Assembly: GCF_020735385.1 (NCBI RefSeq)
Contig: NZ_CP085953.1
Location: forward strand, 1,798,001-1,862,000
Length of the DNA: 64,000 nt
Direction of reading: 5' to 3'
Origin: Granulicatella elegans
GTDB taxonomy: Bacteria; Bacillota; Bacilli; Lactobacillales; Aerococcaceae
A program made the position numbers and the translations under genes. Below are positions 10,522 through 19,564 of the stretch, one piece after another; position 1 is the stretch's first letter, and each line of letters opens with the position of its first letter. The notes under the pieces were generated by a model. That model saw only the letters and a program-made list of their open reading frames with translations, did not search any database and was not told where the DNA came from.

Positions 10522-10582
10522 TTCCCCCATTCAATTCCGGTTACAAGGCATCTACACATTGTGCATCCTCTCGGGAATATCA
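10522..10582 (-). promoter_or_regulatory. SAM-III (SMK box) riboswitch of metK
   Basis: The leader contains the hallmark segments of the SMK box of Lactobacillales metK genes: TTCCCGAGAGGATG, then GCCTTGTAACCG, then GGGGG used as the ribosome site (10524-10528). ATTCC (RNA position 10578-10574) pairs with GGAAT (10538-10534) to close the structure, and TGCAC/GTGTA forms an inner hairpin. In this class SAM binding pairs the ribosome site with an anti-site and blocks translation. Confidence 0.85.
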
Positions 10583-10602
10583 TATTTTTTTAAGACTCAA
10601 CC

Positions 10603-10611
10603 ATTATAGCA
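10603..10611 (-). promoter_or_regulatory. Extended -10 promoter of metK
   Basis: Minus strand TGC followed by TATAAT (-10 at 10603-10608), with no convincing -35. It places the transcript start a short way upstream of the riboswitch. Confidence 0.55.
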
Positions 10612-10693
10612 TTATTTTTCAAAATTCCTAGTATTATTTCTCTTTTTTATTCATTTATTTTGTGAAAAGGTTATGTAATCGTTTAAATTCTGC

Positions 10694-10722
10694 TTGACAA
10701 GCTGGATTAATTTACCTATCAT
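10694..10722 (+). promoter_or_regulatory. Promoter of the unknown membrane protein
   Basis: Consensus -35 TTGACA (10694-10699), 17-base spacer, -10 TATCAT (10717-10722), about 30 bases before the gene at 10755. Confidence 0.65.
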
Positions 10723-10754
10723 GAAAATAAAAAAGTAAATTCGAGGTAATTTAT

Positions 10755-11579
10755 ATGTCCGTAAATACATTGGCACCTCAAGAAATATCTTATATGAAGC
10801 AATTGACAAATCCATTATGGAGTTTCATTTTAGCTCCTATCAGTTTTTCATTTTTAGGATTTTTTCTAGCCATTAAAACAAATGCTATTCCAATTTCTGA
10901 TGTACTCGTATTATATTTTTTCTTGTTTATTCTAAACTTACAAGAAATGATGTATTCAAAATTTTATAAAGTTCCAAAACGTGGGCAATCCGTTGTACTA
11001 CTCTTTACGAACTTCTTGCTACTTCTTCCAATTGTTTATTTTGTACAAACCTTTGGAATTCGAATTGGAATTATCGCAGCTTTAGTTGTCGGAGTAAATC
11101 ATAGTTGGATTTTCCATTTACAATCAAATCATCCAGCATATGCATATCATGTACTATTGAATGCTTTAGCAAAATTCACAGTTGGAAACTTTTTAATGTA
11201 TTATACAATTACTCATCAAATTCCTAACAGCATTTTCCAAGTATTTCTCTGCTATGCAATTTTTGGAATTAGTATCATTCAATTTAAACAAAAGGCAATT
11301 GAGCGTCATCAGTCTGAAAAATTAGAATTTCCTGTTTGGAGCTTATTCTTATCATTTGCATTAAACTTATGTTGGATCATTTCTTATCCAATTAGTTTTT
11401 ATGTTTTAGGAGATCACTTTTCATTATTTGCTTTAATTTTAATTAGTATTAGTGGAATTATTCCAATTTTGTATCATCTTCTTTTAAAGAAATCTGAGAA
11501 ACCTAGCCGAATTGGTACCTATTTCTATTGGTACGCTACATTATTAACGATTTTAATTGGAATTTTTTATCAATTATAG
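10755..11579 (+). CDS. Unknown polytopic membrane protein
   Basis: 274 residues, mostly hydrophobic, with about eight or nine predicted membrane helices separated by short basic loops (for example KFYKVPKRGQS and KKSEKPSRIG). I do not recognise a family; no catalytic or transporter motif stands out. A polar HSWIFHLQSNHPAYAYH stretch in the middle, rich in His and Asn, is the most distinctive part. A GAGGT ribosome site precedes the ATG, and it has its own consensus promoter and terminator, so it is a real single-gene unit, divergent from metK and convergent with rplS. Confidence 0.7.
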   Translation: MSVNTLAPQEISYMKQLTNPLWSFILAPISFSFLGFFLAIKTNAIPISDVLVLYFFLFILNLQEMMYSKFYKVPKRGQSVVLLFTNFLLLLPIVYFVQTFGIRIGIIAALVVGVNHSWIFHLQSNHPAYAYHVLLNALAKFTVGNFLMYYTITHQIPNSIFQVFLCYAIFGISIIQFKQKAIERHQSEKLEFPVWSLFLSFALNLCWIISYPISFYVLGDHFSLFALILISISGIIPILYHLLLKKSEKPSRIGTYFYWYATLLTILIGIFYQL

Positions 11580-11583
11580 AAGA

Positions 11584-11615
11584 ATCCCTTCGTCTTTTGG
11601 ATGAAGGGATTTTTT
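11584..11615 (+). terminator. Terminator of the unknown membrane protein gene
   Basis: Stem ATCCCTTC / GAAGGGAT followed by T6, directly after the stop codon. Confidence 0.85.
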
Positions 11616-11620
11616 AGTAC

Positions 11621-11650
11621 AAAAAACCTTCTTGATTTTTCAAGAAGGTT
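11621..11650 (-). terminator. Terminator of rplS
   Basis: Stem AACCTTCTTG / CAAGAAGGTT followed on the minus strand by T6, eleven bases past the rplS stop. Confidence 0.85.
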
Positions 11651-11660
11651 AATCTTTCTA

Positions 11661-12008
11661 TTAACGACGACGTTCTTGGATACGTGCTGCTTTACCACGT
11701 AAGTTACGTAAGTAATATAATTTAGCACGACGAACTTTACCGTAACGAACTACTTCAATTTGTGCTACACGTGGAGTGTGTATTGGGAACGTACGTTCCA
11801 CACCAACACCGTTAGAAACTTTACGTACTGTGTAAGTTTCGCTGATACCAGCACCACGACGTTTAATAACAACACCTTCGAAGATTTGGATACGCTCACG
11901 AGTTCCTTCAACTACCTTAGCGTGAACACGTACAGTGTCACCAGGACGGAAAGCAGGAATATCAGAACGTAATTGTTCTTGTGTTAAGCTATCGATTAAT
12001 TTGCTCAT
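11661..12008 (-). CDS. rplS: Ribosomal protein bL19
   Basis: Protein at the 30S-50S interface of the ribosome. The 115 residues match the family length and show [30 protein letters not shown], the serine-rich [18 protein letters not shown] core and the basic [19 protein letters not shown]-terminus. ATG at 12008 is preceded by GGAAGGAGAA. Own promoter, structured leader and terminator make it a single-gene unit; in many Firmicutes rplS follows trmD, and here it lies just downstream of trmD and the ArsR-like gene. Confidence 0.97.
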   Translation of the reverse strand: MSKLIDSLTQEQLRSDIPAFRPGDTVRVHAKVVEGTRERIQIFEGVVIKRRGAGISETYTVRKVSNGVGVERTFPIHTPRVAQIEVVRYGKVRRAKLYYLRNLRGKAARIQERRR

Positions 12009-12097
12009 GTTTTTTCTCCTTCCAACAAACATTCATGATTTGGCCGAATGTCCAATCAGCGGAATATCGTTCTATATGGATAGTCTCCTATCCACTT
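12009..12097 (-). promoter_or_regulatory. Structured rplS leader, possibly an L19 autoregulatory leader
   Basis: An 88-base 5' UTR predicted from the promoter position. It starts with a tight hairpin, GGATAG / CTATCC closed by a GAGA tetraloop, followed by a second paired region before the ribosome site. Firmicute rplS genes are known to carry an L19-binding leader; whether this matches that family needs a covariance search. Confidence 0.45.
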
Positions 12098-12102
12098 TTG
12101 AG

Positions 12103-12131
12103 AGTTTATCATATAAATGAATACTTGTAAA
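12103..12131 (-). promoter_or_regulatory. Promoter of rplS
   Basis: Minus strand -35 TTTACA (12126-12131), 17-base spacer ending in TGA, -10 TAAACT (12103-12108). Confidence 0.55.
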
Positions 12132-12142
12132 GTATTTTTACT

Positions 12143-12490
12143 TTACTTTTTAAAATTTTCTTTTGAGTGTTCTAAAGCCATACGATATAAGGACAATACA
12201 TGTGAATCATCTAAAGAATACCAAACATATTTTCCAACTTTTCTTGATTTGACAATACGATTGGATTTTAATTTTCGGAGTTGATGGGAAATGGCCGATT
12301 GTTCCATTTCCATAAAAGATACGATTTCTTCTACAGTCATTTCCTGTTTTTCATATAATAACGCAATAATCTTTAAACGAGTGACATCTCCAAAAACTTT
12401 AAATAATTGACTCATTTGTAGCCATAATTCTGATTCTTGAAATATTGTTTCCTTTTGCATTTGATCATTCTGAGATTGTTTCTGATTCAT
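12143..12490 (-). CDS. ArsR/SmtB-family transcriptional regulator
   Basis: A 115-residue winged-helix regulator. The recognition region reads [44 protein letters not shown], with the typical GDxTRLKI opening and [10 protein letters not shown] recognition helix. The last helix keeps D-x-x-H and a later H-S-K-E ([18 protein letters not shown]), similar to the Zn-sensing alpha-5 site of CzrA/SmtB, so a zinc-family metal is the likeliest signal; this is inference. The gene overlaps the 3' end of trmD by 26 bases and is probably co-transcribed with it, so it is not next to an obvious metal efflux gene. No dedicated operator was identified. Confidence 0.85.
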   Translation of the reverse strand: MNQKQSQNDQMQKETIFQESELWLQMSQLFKVFGDVTRLKIIALLYEKQEMTVEEIVSFMEMEQSAISHQLRKLKSNRIVKSRKVGKYVWYSLDDSHVLSLYRMALEHSKENFKK

Positions 12491-13229
12491 GATTTATGCT
12501 CTCTTCTTGAATAATTTCTTGTAATAATTTTTCTTCTTCTTTATCTAATGAATAATTCTCTAATAAATCAGGTCTTCTTTGATAGGTTCTTCTTAAAGAT
12601 TCTTTTTTCTGCCATGTAGCAATTTTTGCATGATTTCCACTAAATAATACTTCCGGAACTTCCATTCCTTCATATTCTCTTGGGCGAGTATATTGAGGAT
12701 GTTCTAATAATCCCATCGAATGAGAATCCCCAATAGCTGATTCATAATTGCCAAGTACATCTGGAATTAATCGAACCGTCGCATCAATCATCACCATTGC
12801 CCCTAATTCTCCACCTGTTAAAACAAAATCTCCAATGGAATATTCATCAGTTACTAGTGTTCGAATACGTTCATCATACCCTTCATAATGACCACAAATG
12901 AAAACAAGATGTTCTTCCTTAGCTAATTCTTCAGCATCGGATTGACTAAATTTCTTCCCTGCTGGATCTAGTAAAATTACTCTCTTTTTAGTTGTTGGAG
13001 TTTTCTGCTCTAAATCTTTTAATGCACGGTCAATCGGTTCTACTTTTAATAATAAACCGGCTCCTCCACCAAAGACATAATCATCTACTCGATTATGCTT
13101 ATGAAAGGCAAAATCTCTAAAGTCAATAGTATGAAATGAAATCTTTTCTTTCTCAATAGCTCTCTTCATCATCGATTGTTCCATCGGTGCAAACATTTCA
13201 GGGAATAACGTTAAGACATCAATTCTCAT
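12465..13229 (-). CDS. trmD: tRNA (guanine37-N1)-methyltransferase
   Basis: Methylates G37 next to the anticodon, which prevents +1 frameshifting. The protein (254 aa from the ATG at 13229) starts [13 protein letters not shown] and has the knot region [13 protein letters not shown] and [20 protein letters not shown] that binds SAM, followed by RRPDLL in the C-terminal domain. Start choice: the ATG lies one base after the rimM stop, consistent with translational coupling; an alternative TTG three codons upstream sits inside rimM. The C-terminus is slightly extended and overlaps the ArsR-like gene. Confidence 0.96.
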   Translation of the reverse strand: MRIDVLTLFPEMFAPMEQSMMKRAIEKEKISFHTIDFRDFAFHKHNRVDDYVFGGGAGLLLKVEPIDRALKDLEQKTPTTKKRVILLDPAGKKFSQSDAEELAKEEHLVFICGHYEGYDERIRTLVTDEYSIGDFVLTGGELGAMVMIDATVRLIPDVLGNYESAIGDSHSMGLLEHPQYTRPREYEGMEVPEVLFSGNHAKIATWQKKESLRRTYQRRPDLLENYSLDKEEEKLLQEIIQEESINHESETISE

Positions 13230-13230
13230 T

Positions 13231-13746
13231 TTAGTCAAACAACCCTTCTAGAACATGGATAAACGCTTGTTTATTTTCTTTATCGATTTTATAAACGACT
13301 GGTTCGATAAATGGAATTAATAAGTCTTTCTTTCCTTTTTGTTTGACGACCCAAACATCATTGGAACCTGGAGATAATATTTCAGATACTTTTCCTAAAT
13401 ATTCTCCTTCATCAGTAATAATCTCTAACCCAACAACTTCATGATAATATAATTCGTCATCTTCCAATTCTTCTAGAGCATCACTTGACACTTTTAATAA
13501 ACAATCTCTATAGCCTTCCACATCTTCAATTCGAGGATGATCTTCAAATGTTAATAAATCAAAATTTTTATGACGTCGGTGGCTTTTAATCACAAGTAAT
13601 TTTTCAAACTCACCATCTCTAAATAAAGCTAATTCTACTCCTTTTTGATAACGCTCTTCTGCGAAATCCGTTGTAGAAATCACACGAACTTCCCCTTTTA
13701 ATCCTTGTGTATTTACAATTTTTCCTACTTTAAAATATTGTGACAT
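13231..13746 (-). CDS. rimM: 16S rRNA processing protein RimM
   Basis: Assembly factor for the 30S head that binds uS19. It has 171 residues, the usual length. The N-terminal beta-barrel starts [19 protein letters not shown], and the PRC-barrel domain ends with the [16 protein letters not shown] and [14 protein letters not shown] motifs. ATG at 13746 has AGGAGG upstream; a longer frame extends through the promoter and is rejected. It heads the rimM-trmD-arsR unit and is separated from khpA by a terminator. Confidence 0.96.
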   Translation of the reverse strand: MSQYFKVGKIVNTQGLKGEVRVISTTDFAEERYQKGVELALFRDGEFEKLLVIKSHRRHKNFDLLTFEDHPRIEDVEGYRDCLLKVSSDALEELEDDELYYHEVVGLEIITDEGEYLGKVSEILSPGSNDVWVVKQKGKKDLLIPFIEPVVYKIDKENKQAFIHVLEGLFD

Positions 13747-13780
13747 TTTTTCTACTTCCTCCTCACAATTCATTACTGTT

Positions 13781-13810
13781 ATCATACGTGAGAATTGAAC
13801 AAAATTGCAA
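13781..13810 (-). promoter_or_regulatory. Promoter of rimM-trmD
   Basis: Minus strand -35 TTGCAA (13805-13810), 18-base spacer, -10 TATGAT (13781-13786), downstream of the khpA terminator. Confidence 0.55.
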
Positions 13811-13841
13811 ACAAAATCCATTTTTAATGGAAATACTAAAT

Positions 13842-13884
13842 AAAAAAGTTCAACAACTTCTAAGAGAAATTGTTGAACTTTTTT
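13842..13884. terminator. Terminator after khpA
   Basis: Stem AAAAGTTCAACAA pairing with TTGTTGAACTTTT, flanked by A and T runs on either side; it begins directly at the khpA stop codon and can act in both directions. Confidence 0.85.
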
Positions 13885-14130
13885 CTAGTCATTGTTTTCA
13901 ATGCTTAAACGAACACGTTTTTGATTTCTAGTGCGTACACTATAAACAATTGTACGAATTGCACGAGCAACACGTCCTTGTTTTCCAATAACACGTCCAA
14001 TATCTTCAGAATTCACACGTAATGTGTATTCTAAAAATTCATCTGATTCTGCAACTTCAATTGTCACATCATCAGGAAAATCAACCAATGGTTGAACGAT
14101 TGCTAAAATTAATTCACGAATATCAGGCAT
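13885..14130 (-). CDS. khpA: KH-domain RNA-binding protein KhpA
   Basis: Small (81 aa) single KH-domain RNA-binding protein; with KhpB it influences cell elongation and division in related cocci. It shows the GxxG loop in GRVIGKQGRVARAIRTIV. ATG at 14130 is chosen because AGAGGTG lies six bases upstream; the GTG nine bases earlier is part of that ribosome site. It follows rpsP by 39 bases, the conserved rpsP-khpA-rimM-trmD order. Confidence 0.92.
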   Translation of the reverse strand: MPDIRELILAIVQPLVDFPDDVTIEVAESDEFLEYTLRVNSEDIGRVIGKQGRVARAIRTIVYSVRTRNQKRVRLSIENND

Positions 14131-14169
14131 TCTTTTCACCTCTTTACCGAATTATCTCGATGCGAATAA

Positions 14170-14442
14170 TTACTTAGAAAACTTTGATTCGTGGAATTTC
14201 TTCATGATACCTTGTTGTGATAATAAGTTACGAACAGTATCTGAAGGTTGAGCTCCGTTAGCTAACCATTTTAATGCTAATTCTTCGTTGATTGAAACTT
14301 CTGCTGGGTTTGCAACTGGGTTGTAAGTACCAACTGTTTCAATGAAACGTCCATCACGTGGAGAACGTGAATCTGCAACTACTACACGATAGAAAGGATT
14401 TTTCTTAGATCCCATACGTTTTAAACGAATTTTAACTGCCAT
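14170..14442 (-). CDS. rpsP: Ribosomal protein bS16
   Basis: 30S subunit protein needed for assembly. 90 residues with the family start [34 protein letters not shown] and GTYNP motif. The ATG has GGAGG upstream. It leads the minus-strand ribosome-maturation cluster and is divergent from the penicillin-binding protein gene. Confidence 0.97.
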   Translation of the reverse strand: MAVKIRLKRMGSKKNPFYRVVVADSRSPRDGRFIETVGTYNPVANPAEVSINEELALKWLANGAQPSDTVRNLLSQQGIMKKFHESKFSK

Positions 14443-14606
14443 TTTTTACACCTCCATGTTTTCATCTCACAGTTAGTAATATTATCAGAAAAGAAATCAG
14501 TTGTAAAGTATTTTTTCTTTACACCCTTATTTTTTTGTTCAATTTTCCACCTTGCCCTCTCAACCCCTCTTGTTTCATGAAGAAATTAGCGTTTTCTTGA
14601 ATTATT

Positions 14607-14615
14607 TGATATAAT
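14607..14615 (+). promoter_or_regulatory. Extended -10 promoter of the class A PBP gene
   Basis: TGA then TATAAT (14610-14615). The in-frame ATG at 14616 lies directly after it, before the predicted transcript start, so it cannot be the start codon; the next ATG, at 14655, is used. Confidence 0.6.
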
Positions 14616-14654
14616 ATGGCTAATATTATACTTAAAAAGAAAAGAGTTGAAAGC

Positions 14655-17165
14655 ATGCCAAATTTAAATAACTTTCGAGAAGTTTCAAAAGAATTCTTGA
14701 ATTTTTGGAATCAACCCTTGCAAAAAAACTTACGTTTTATCTTTAATGTGAGTTTCTCCGTTATCAAAAATCTATTATTTATCTTTTTATGCGGATGTAT
14801 TTTATTAGGAATTTTTGGTGCGGGTATTGGTTTAGGTTATTTTGCAAGTTTAACTGCCAATGAAAAATCTTTAACACAAGAAGAAATGGCAGATGCGATT
14901 ACAAATCTGAATTTAGTTTCAAGTTTCTATTATCAAGATGGTGAAAAAATTTCTGATGTAACAAGTGATGAAGTTCGATTAGTGACTACATTAGATAAGA
15001 TTTCTCCATATGTAAAAGACGGAATCGTTGCGACAGAAGATAGTTATTTCTACCAACATAAAGGAATTGTTCCAAAAGCTCTAGTCCGTGCACTACTTCT
15101 AGAAGCGACCTCTTCTAGTTCAGGAGTTTCTGGTGGTTCAACTTTAACGCAACAATTAATTAAACAACAAATTTTGACAAGTGAAGTTACGTTTAAACGG
15201 AAAGCAAATGAAATTTTATACGCTCTTCGTTTAGAAAAACATTTTTCAAAAGATCAAATTTTAGAAGCTTACTTAAATGTTTCTCCATTTGGACGAAATC
15301 ATAATGGATTAAATATTTCAGGTATTGAAGAAGCTGCGCAAGGTATTTTTGGAGTATCAGCAAATGACTTAACTTTACCACAGGCGGCTTATTTAGTCGG
15401 AATGCCTCAAAATCCAATTGCGTATACTCCTTATACGAACTACGCTACTCTAAAAGAAGATGTTTCTGCAGGTCTTTCTCGTATGAAGACTGTGTTGTTT
15501 AGTATGTATCGTGAAAAGAAAATTACCAAGCAACAATATGATGAAGCATTAGCTTATGATATTACTCAAGACTTTTTAGAACCAGAAGAAATTTCAACTC
15601 AACGTCAATCGTATTTATATCAAGCAGTTAATCGTGAAGCTACAAAAATTTTGATGAAAAAAATGGCTGAAAAAGATCGATTAACTTACGAGCAGTTAAA
15701 GAAAGACACAGAATTATTCAATCGATATTATGATCGTGCGAATGCAGAATTAGCAACCGGTGGATACAAAATAACTTCTACAGTTGATCAAGGCATCTAT
15801 GAAGCGATGCAAGAATCCACAGCTATTAACGGAAGTAAAATTGGTCCGACTTACCAAACACCTTATATTGATCAAAATACTGGCGAAGCAAAAAAACAAA
15901 CGGATATGGCACAAAATGGTGCTGTTTTAATTGAAAATAATAGTGGTCGTATATTAGGCTTTGTAGCTGGACGAGATTTCCAAGTAAACCAAGTGGATCA
16001 CGCTTTTACAACTCATCGTTCACCTGGTTCTACGATTAAACCAATTCTCGTTTATGCACCTGCAATGGAAAATAATATTATTTATCCAGCAAGTATTATT
16101 CCAGATACAAAAATTAGTATTTTACAGCAAAATGGAACTTATTGGGAACCTACGAACTACGGGAACCGAATTTCCAATAATTTCTTAACAGCTCGTCATT
16201 CATTGAAGAACTCATTAAATAATCCAACCATTAAAATTTTCCAAACAATGCTTTCTAAAGGCATTAATGCTGGTGGCTATTTAAAGAAAATGGGCATTCA
16301 AGGAATAGGGGAAGAAGAATATCAAAATATTGCACTTTCAATCGGAGGTACTAAAACAGGTCCAACCGTAATGGAACAAACAAGTGCATTCTCTACATTA
16401 GCAAATGGTGGTGTGCATCACGAAGCCTACTTAATTGAAAAAATTGAAGATATTCGTGGAAAAGTTGTTTATCAACACGAAGATATAACTACTGAAGTCT
16501 TCTCTCCTGCAACGGCTTATCTAACAACCGATATTTTACGTCAAGTTGCAGCAACAACCGATTTTTATAATATTAAAAGAAACTTAAAATTCACTTCAGA
16601 TATTGCAGGAAAAACTGGTACATCTGAATTTGAAATCGATAACTGGTTCGTTGGCTATACTCCTGAAGTAACACTTGGTTCATGGATTGGATACGATAAC
16701 TTCTATAGTGCTCGTTACTCGATTACTGAAGCGGATGGTTATGGACATCCAACTATGAGAAGCTTAAGAAACTGGACTAGTTTAATGAATGCCATTTATA
16801 GTGCAAAACCAAGCTTGTTCAAGCAAAATGCAAAATTTGTTCAACCTTCAACCGTGTATCAAGATTCCGTTATTTCTGCAACTGGAACAAAATCAGGATC
16901 AGCCACTTATAATGGACAAACTTATTCTATTGAAGGCAGCACCACTTCTGATTTATTCAAAAAAGACTTCGGTCCAATTGCAGCAACTTATCACTTTGCT
17001 GTAGGTGCTACAAATGCTGAACTTGAAAAATACTGGAATGGACAAAGCGATAAAGAAAAAGAAGAAAAGGAAAAAGAAGCTAGTGAAGATAAAGATAAGA
17101 AAAAATCTTCATCTGAAAAACCAAAACCTTCTTCTTCAACACAGACAACGAAATCCAGAAATTAA
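14655..17165 (+). CDS. Class A penicillin-binding protein (glycosyltransferase-transpeptidase)
   Basis: Bifunctional peptidoglycan synthase of 836 residues. A cytoplasmic basic N-terminus is followed by one membrane helix (about 40-65). The GT51 glycosyltransferase has ATEDSYFYQHKGI (catalytic Glu), GGSTLTQQLIKQ, RKANEILYALRLE and KDQILEAYLN. The transpeptidase has SPGSTIKP with the acylated Ser in STIK, SLKNSLN (SxN) and KTGTSEF. The C-terminus is a long Lys/Glu/Ser-rich low-complexity tail. Domain order resembles pneumococcal PBP2a and other Pbp2a-type enzymes; exact orthology is not settled here. Single-gene unit with a strong terminator. Confidence 0.93.
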   Translation: MPNLNNFREVSKEFLNFWNQPLQKNLRFIFNVSFSVIKNLLFIFLCGCILLGIFGAGIGLGYFASLTANEKSLTQEEMADAITNLNLVSSFYYQDGEKISDVTSDEVRLVTTLDKISPYVKDGIVATEDSYFYQHKGIVPKALVRALLLEATSSSSGVSGGSTLTQQLIKQQILTSEVTFKRKANEILYALRLEKHFSKDQILEAYLNVSPFGRNHNGLNISGIEEAAQGIFGVSANDLTLPQAAYLVGMPQNPIAYTPYTNYATLKEDVSAGLSRMKTVLFSMYREKKITKQQYDEALAYDITQDFLEPEEISTQRQSYLYQAVNREATKILMKKMAEKDRLTYEQLKKDTELFNRYYDRANAELATGGYKITSTVDQGIYEAMQESTAINGSKIGPTYQTPYIDQNTGEAKKQTDMAQNGAVLIENNSGRILGFVAGRDFQVNQVDHAFTTHRSPGSTIKPILVYAPAMENNIIYPASIIPDTKISILQQNGTYWEPTNYGNRISNNFLTARHSLKNSLNNPTIKIFQTMLSKGINAGGYLKKMGIQGIGEEEYQNIALSIGGTKTGPTVMEQTSAFSTLANGGVHHEAYLIEKIEDIRGKVVYQHEDITTEVFSPATAYLTTDILRQVAATTDFYNIKRNLKFTSDIAGKTGTSEFEIDNWFVGYTPEVTLGSWIGYDNFYSARYSITEADGYGHPTMRSLRNWTSLMNAIYSAKPSLFKQNAKFVQPSTVYQDSVISATGTKSGSATYNGQTYSIEGSTTSDLFKKDFGPIAATYHFAVGATNAELEKYWNGQSDKEKEEKEKEASEDKDKKKSSSEKPKPSSSTQTTKSRN

Positions 17166-17168
17166 AAG

Positions 17169-17201
17169 AAAGACTTCGAGATTAACCTCGAAGTCTTTTT
17201 T
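17169..17201. terminator. Bidirectional terminator between PBP and ccpA
   Basis: Stem AAAGACTTCGAG / CTCGAAGTCTTT followed by T run; convergent genes on both sides can share it. Confidence 0.88.
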
Positions 17202-17206
17202 GGTAA

Positions 17207-18208
17207 TTATTTAGTTGTTTGACGATACTCAATCTTATAAGGTAAAGTAATTTCAGTATCAACTACTTCTTCCTTATTCATAATTTTTGTTAAAAGTCTC
17301 ATTGCAACAGCACCAATATCATATAAAGGAGGTGCAATTGTTGTTAATGTTGGGCGAGTCATTTTTGTTAATTTTGAATTATTACTTGAAATCACTTCAA
17401 AATCTTTCGGTACATTTACGCCGTGATCATACAATCCATTTAATAAACCTACTGCTGCTTCGTCATCCGTTACAATTGCAGCTGTAATTCCCGCATTCAA
17501 TAATTTTTCTGATAAAGTTTCTCCTGATTGATAAGTCAATGGAATTTCAAAGACGAATTTTTCATTGTAGTCAATTTTAAATACAGATAGAGCTTCTTTA
17601 TATCCATCTAAGCGTAAATCAGACGCAAAAGTATTTTTTAGCGAGGCTGTTACGAAGGCAATTTTTTCATGCCCATTTTCAATTAATGTTTGTACAGCTT
17701 CTTGAGTTGCTACTTTATAATCGATATTAACGGAAGCCACAACATGATCAGAATCAATCGTTCCAGCTAAGACAATTGGAGTTTTAGAACGTACAATTTC
17801 TGCACGTAACTCTGGAGTTAAATTATTTCCCATGTATAAAATACCATCTACTTGTTTAGATAATAATGTATTTAATACTTGGATTTCTTTATGATTGTTT
17901 TGATCTGAATTTGCTAAAATAATATTATATTTGTACATTGTAGCAATATCATCAATCCCTCTTGATAAACTTGCAAAATATAAATTTGTTACATCAGGAA
18001 TAATCACTCCTACTGTGGTTGTTTTCTTACTTGCAAGTCCTCTTGCTACCGCATTTGGGCGGTAATCTAATTCATCGATAACATCTAACACTTTTTTTCT
18101 TGTTGCTGGTTTAACATTTGGGTTTCCATTTACTACTCTGGAAACAGTTGCCATTGAAACATTTGCTTCACGGGCAACATCATATATTGTAATTGTTTGT
18201 TTTTCCAT
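17207..18208 (-). CDS. ccpA: Catabolite control protein A
   Basis: LacI/GalR-family master regulator of carbon catabolite control; with Ser46-phosphorylated HPr it binds cre sites. The 333 residues open with the helix-turn-helix TIYDVAREANVSMATVSRVVNGNPNVKPATR and hinge YRPNAVARGLASKKT, followed by the periplasmic-binding-like core (TTVGVIIPDVTNLYFASL). Sequence and the divergent pepQ neighbour, a classic arrangement in lactic bacteria, support ccpA specifically. The only cre-like site in the shared upstream region is one base short. Confidence 0.94.
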   Translation of the reverse strand: MEKQTITIYDVAREANVSMATVSRVVNGNPNVKPATRKKVLDVIDELDYRPNAVARGLASKKTTTVGVIIPDVTNLYFASLSRGIDDIATMYKYNIILANSDQNNHKEIQVLNTLLSKQVDGILYMGNNLTPELRAEIVRSKTPIVLAGTIDSDHVVASVNIDYKVATQEAVQTLIENGHEKIAFVTASLKNTFASDLRLDGYKEALSVFKIDYNEKFVFEIPLTYQSGETLSEKLLNAGITAAIVTDDEAAVGLLNGLYDHGVNVPKDFEVISSNNSKLTKMTRPTLTTIAPPLYDIGAVAMRLLTKIMNKEEVVDTEITLPYKIEYRQTTK

Positions 18209-18329
18209 ATAAATTCTCCTCTAATTATTAAAAAACTATTTATTTGCACACTAATCTAAGTAAAGGTTATCATTTTTCACGAAGTTTTGCAAGCGTTTCA
18301 TATAACTATTTTCATATTTTTTGAAACTC

Positions 18330-18360
18330 TTTACATTTTTCGAATTTTTTGTGATAAAAT
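18330..18360 (+). promoter_or_regulatory. Promoter of pepQ
   Basis: TTTACA (18330-18335) and an extended -10, TGA with TAAAAT (18355-18360). The 19-base spacer is long, so the TG extension probably matters. Confidence 0.45.
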
Positions 18361-18392
18361 ATGCTTACAACTATAAACATGGAGGCTTCATT

Positions 18393-19505
18393 ATGAGTAA
18401 TAAACAAACTTATTCTAACTTTATTTCGAATTTAAAAACACTGAATTGCGACATTGCATTCATTCAAGATCCAACAACGATTAGCCTACTAACTCACTAT
18501 ACAACAGACCCGCATGAACGTGTTTTAGCAATGGTTGTATCTGCCAATCATTCACCTCTTCTCTTTGTGCCAGCTCTCGAAAAAAATATGGCTCAAACTG
18601 CTGAACCAACCTATACGGTTATCAGTTATCAAGACCATGAGAATCCATGGTCAATTTTAACTTCTGCCATTCGAGAACAATTTGATTCTCCTACTAAATG
18701 GGCTGTAGAGAAAAACTTTATTACACTCCATACTGTTGAAAATTTGAAAAATGAAATTCCTAGCATTCAATGGACAGATAATTTAACTCCAGTTATCAAT
18801 GATTTACGATTAAGAAAAGATGCTGATGCCATTCAAAAATTAAAAGATTCTGGAACATATGCTGATAAGGCTGTAGAAATTGGAATCCAAAGCTTAAAAG
18901 AAGGGATTACAGAATTAGAAGTGGTTGCCACTATCGAATATGAAATGAAAAAATTAGGCATCACTTCGATGAGTTTTGATACGATGGTGTTGTTTGGAGA
19001 CCATGCTGCTGATCCACATGGACTTCCAGGAGATAGAACATTAGAAAAAAACGAATGGGTACTCTTTGATTTAGGAACCATGCATAATGGATATGCCAGT
19101 GATATGACTCGTACTATTTTCTTTGGAGAAGAAAATGCTAAAGATGTTCGTCATCAAGAAATCTTTAACATCGTAAAAACTGCTCATGATTTAGCAATTC
19201 AAGCTGTTAAACCAGGAATGAAAGCTAGTGAAATTGATGCAATTGCACGCAATTATATTACAGAAAAAGGATATGGCGAATACTTTATCCATCGTTTAGG
19301 TCATGGAATTGGTCAAAGTTGCCATGAATTTCCATCTATTATGGAAGGCAATGATATGGTGCTAGAAGAAGGCATGTGCTTTTCTGTTGAACCAGGTGTA
19401 TATATTGCAAAAGACTATGGAGTTCGTGTAGAAGACTGTTTAGTTGTCACAAAAGACGGAAGTGAATTATTTACTCACTTCCCACAAGAAGTTACAAAAT
19501 ATTAG
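18393..19505 (+). CDS. pepQ: Xaa-Pro dipeptidase (M24 family)
   Basis: Cytoplasmic metallopeptidase that cleaves dipeptides ending in proline. 370 residues in the pita-bread fold, with metal ligands in FDTMVLFGDHAADPHG, LFDLGTMHNGYASDMTRT (two Asp), HRLGHGIGQSCHEFP (His), and later Glu residues in EEGMCFSVEPGVY and GVRVEDCLVV. Start at 18393 follows GGAGG; the longer frame begins within the promoter. Divergent from ccpA. Confidence 0.94.
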   Translation: MSNKQTYSNFISNLKTLNCDIAFIQDPTTISLLTHYTTDPHERVLAMVVSANHSPLLFVPALEKNMAQTAEPTYTVISYQDHENPWSILTSAIREQFDSPTKWAVEKNFITLHTVENLKNEIPSIQWTDNLTPVINDLRLRKDADAIQKLKDSGTYADKAVEIGIQSLKEGITELEVVATIEYEMKKLGITSMSFDTMVLFGDHAADPHGLPGDRTLEKNEWVLFDLGTMHNGYASDMTRTIFFGEENAKDVRHQEIFNIVKTAHDLAIQAVKPGMKASEIDAIARNYITEKGYGEYFIHRLGHGIGQSCHEFPSIMEGNDMVLEEGMCFSVEPGVYIAKDYGVRVEDCLVVTKDGSELFTHFPQEVTKY

Positions 19506-19513
19506 GATATAAG

Positions 19514-19550
19514 AAAACCGAGGAATCCAAAATTTCCTCGGTTTATTTTT
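19514..19550 (+). terminator. Terminator of pepQ
   Basis: Stem AAACCGAGGAA / TTCCTCGGTTT followed by a T-rich run. Confidence 0.85.
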
Positions 19551-19564
19551 TAATTTAAATAGAG

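Noticed and set aside
10518-10583. N-terminal extension of MetK
   Set aside because: The extra codons are the SMK-box leader; the conserved MetK start follows the GGGGG ribosome site.
14616-14654. Longer start for the class A PBP (ATG at 14616)
   Set aside because: The ATG directly follows the -10 TATAAT and lies before the predicted transcript start; it has no ribosome site.
18288-18300. cre-like sequence TGCAAGCGTTTCA between ccpA and pepQ
   Set aside because: It is one base shorter than the cre consensus between the CG and CA parts, so I did not list it as an operator, although this is where an autoregulatory cre would be expected.
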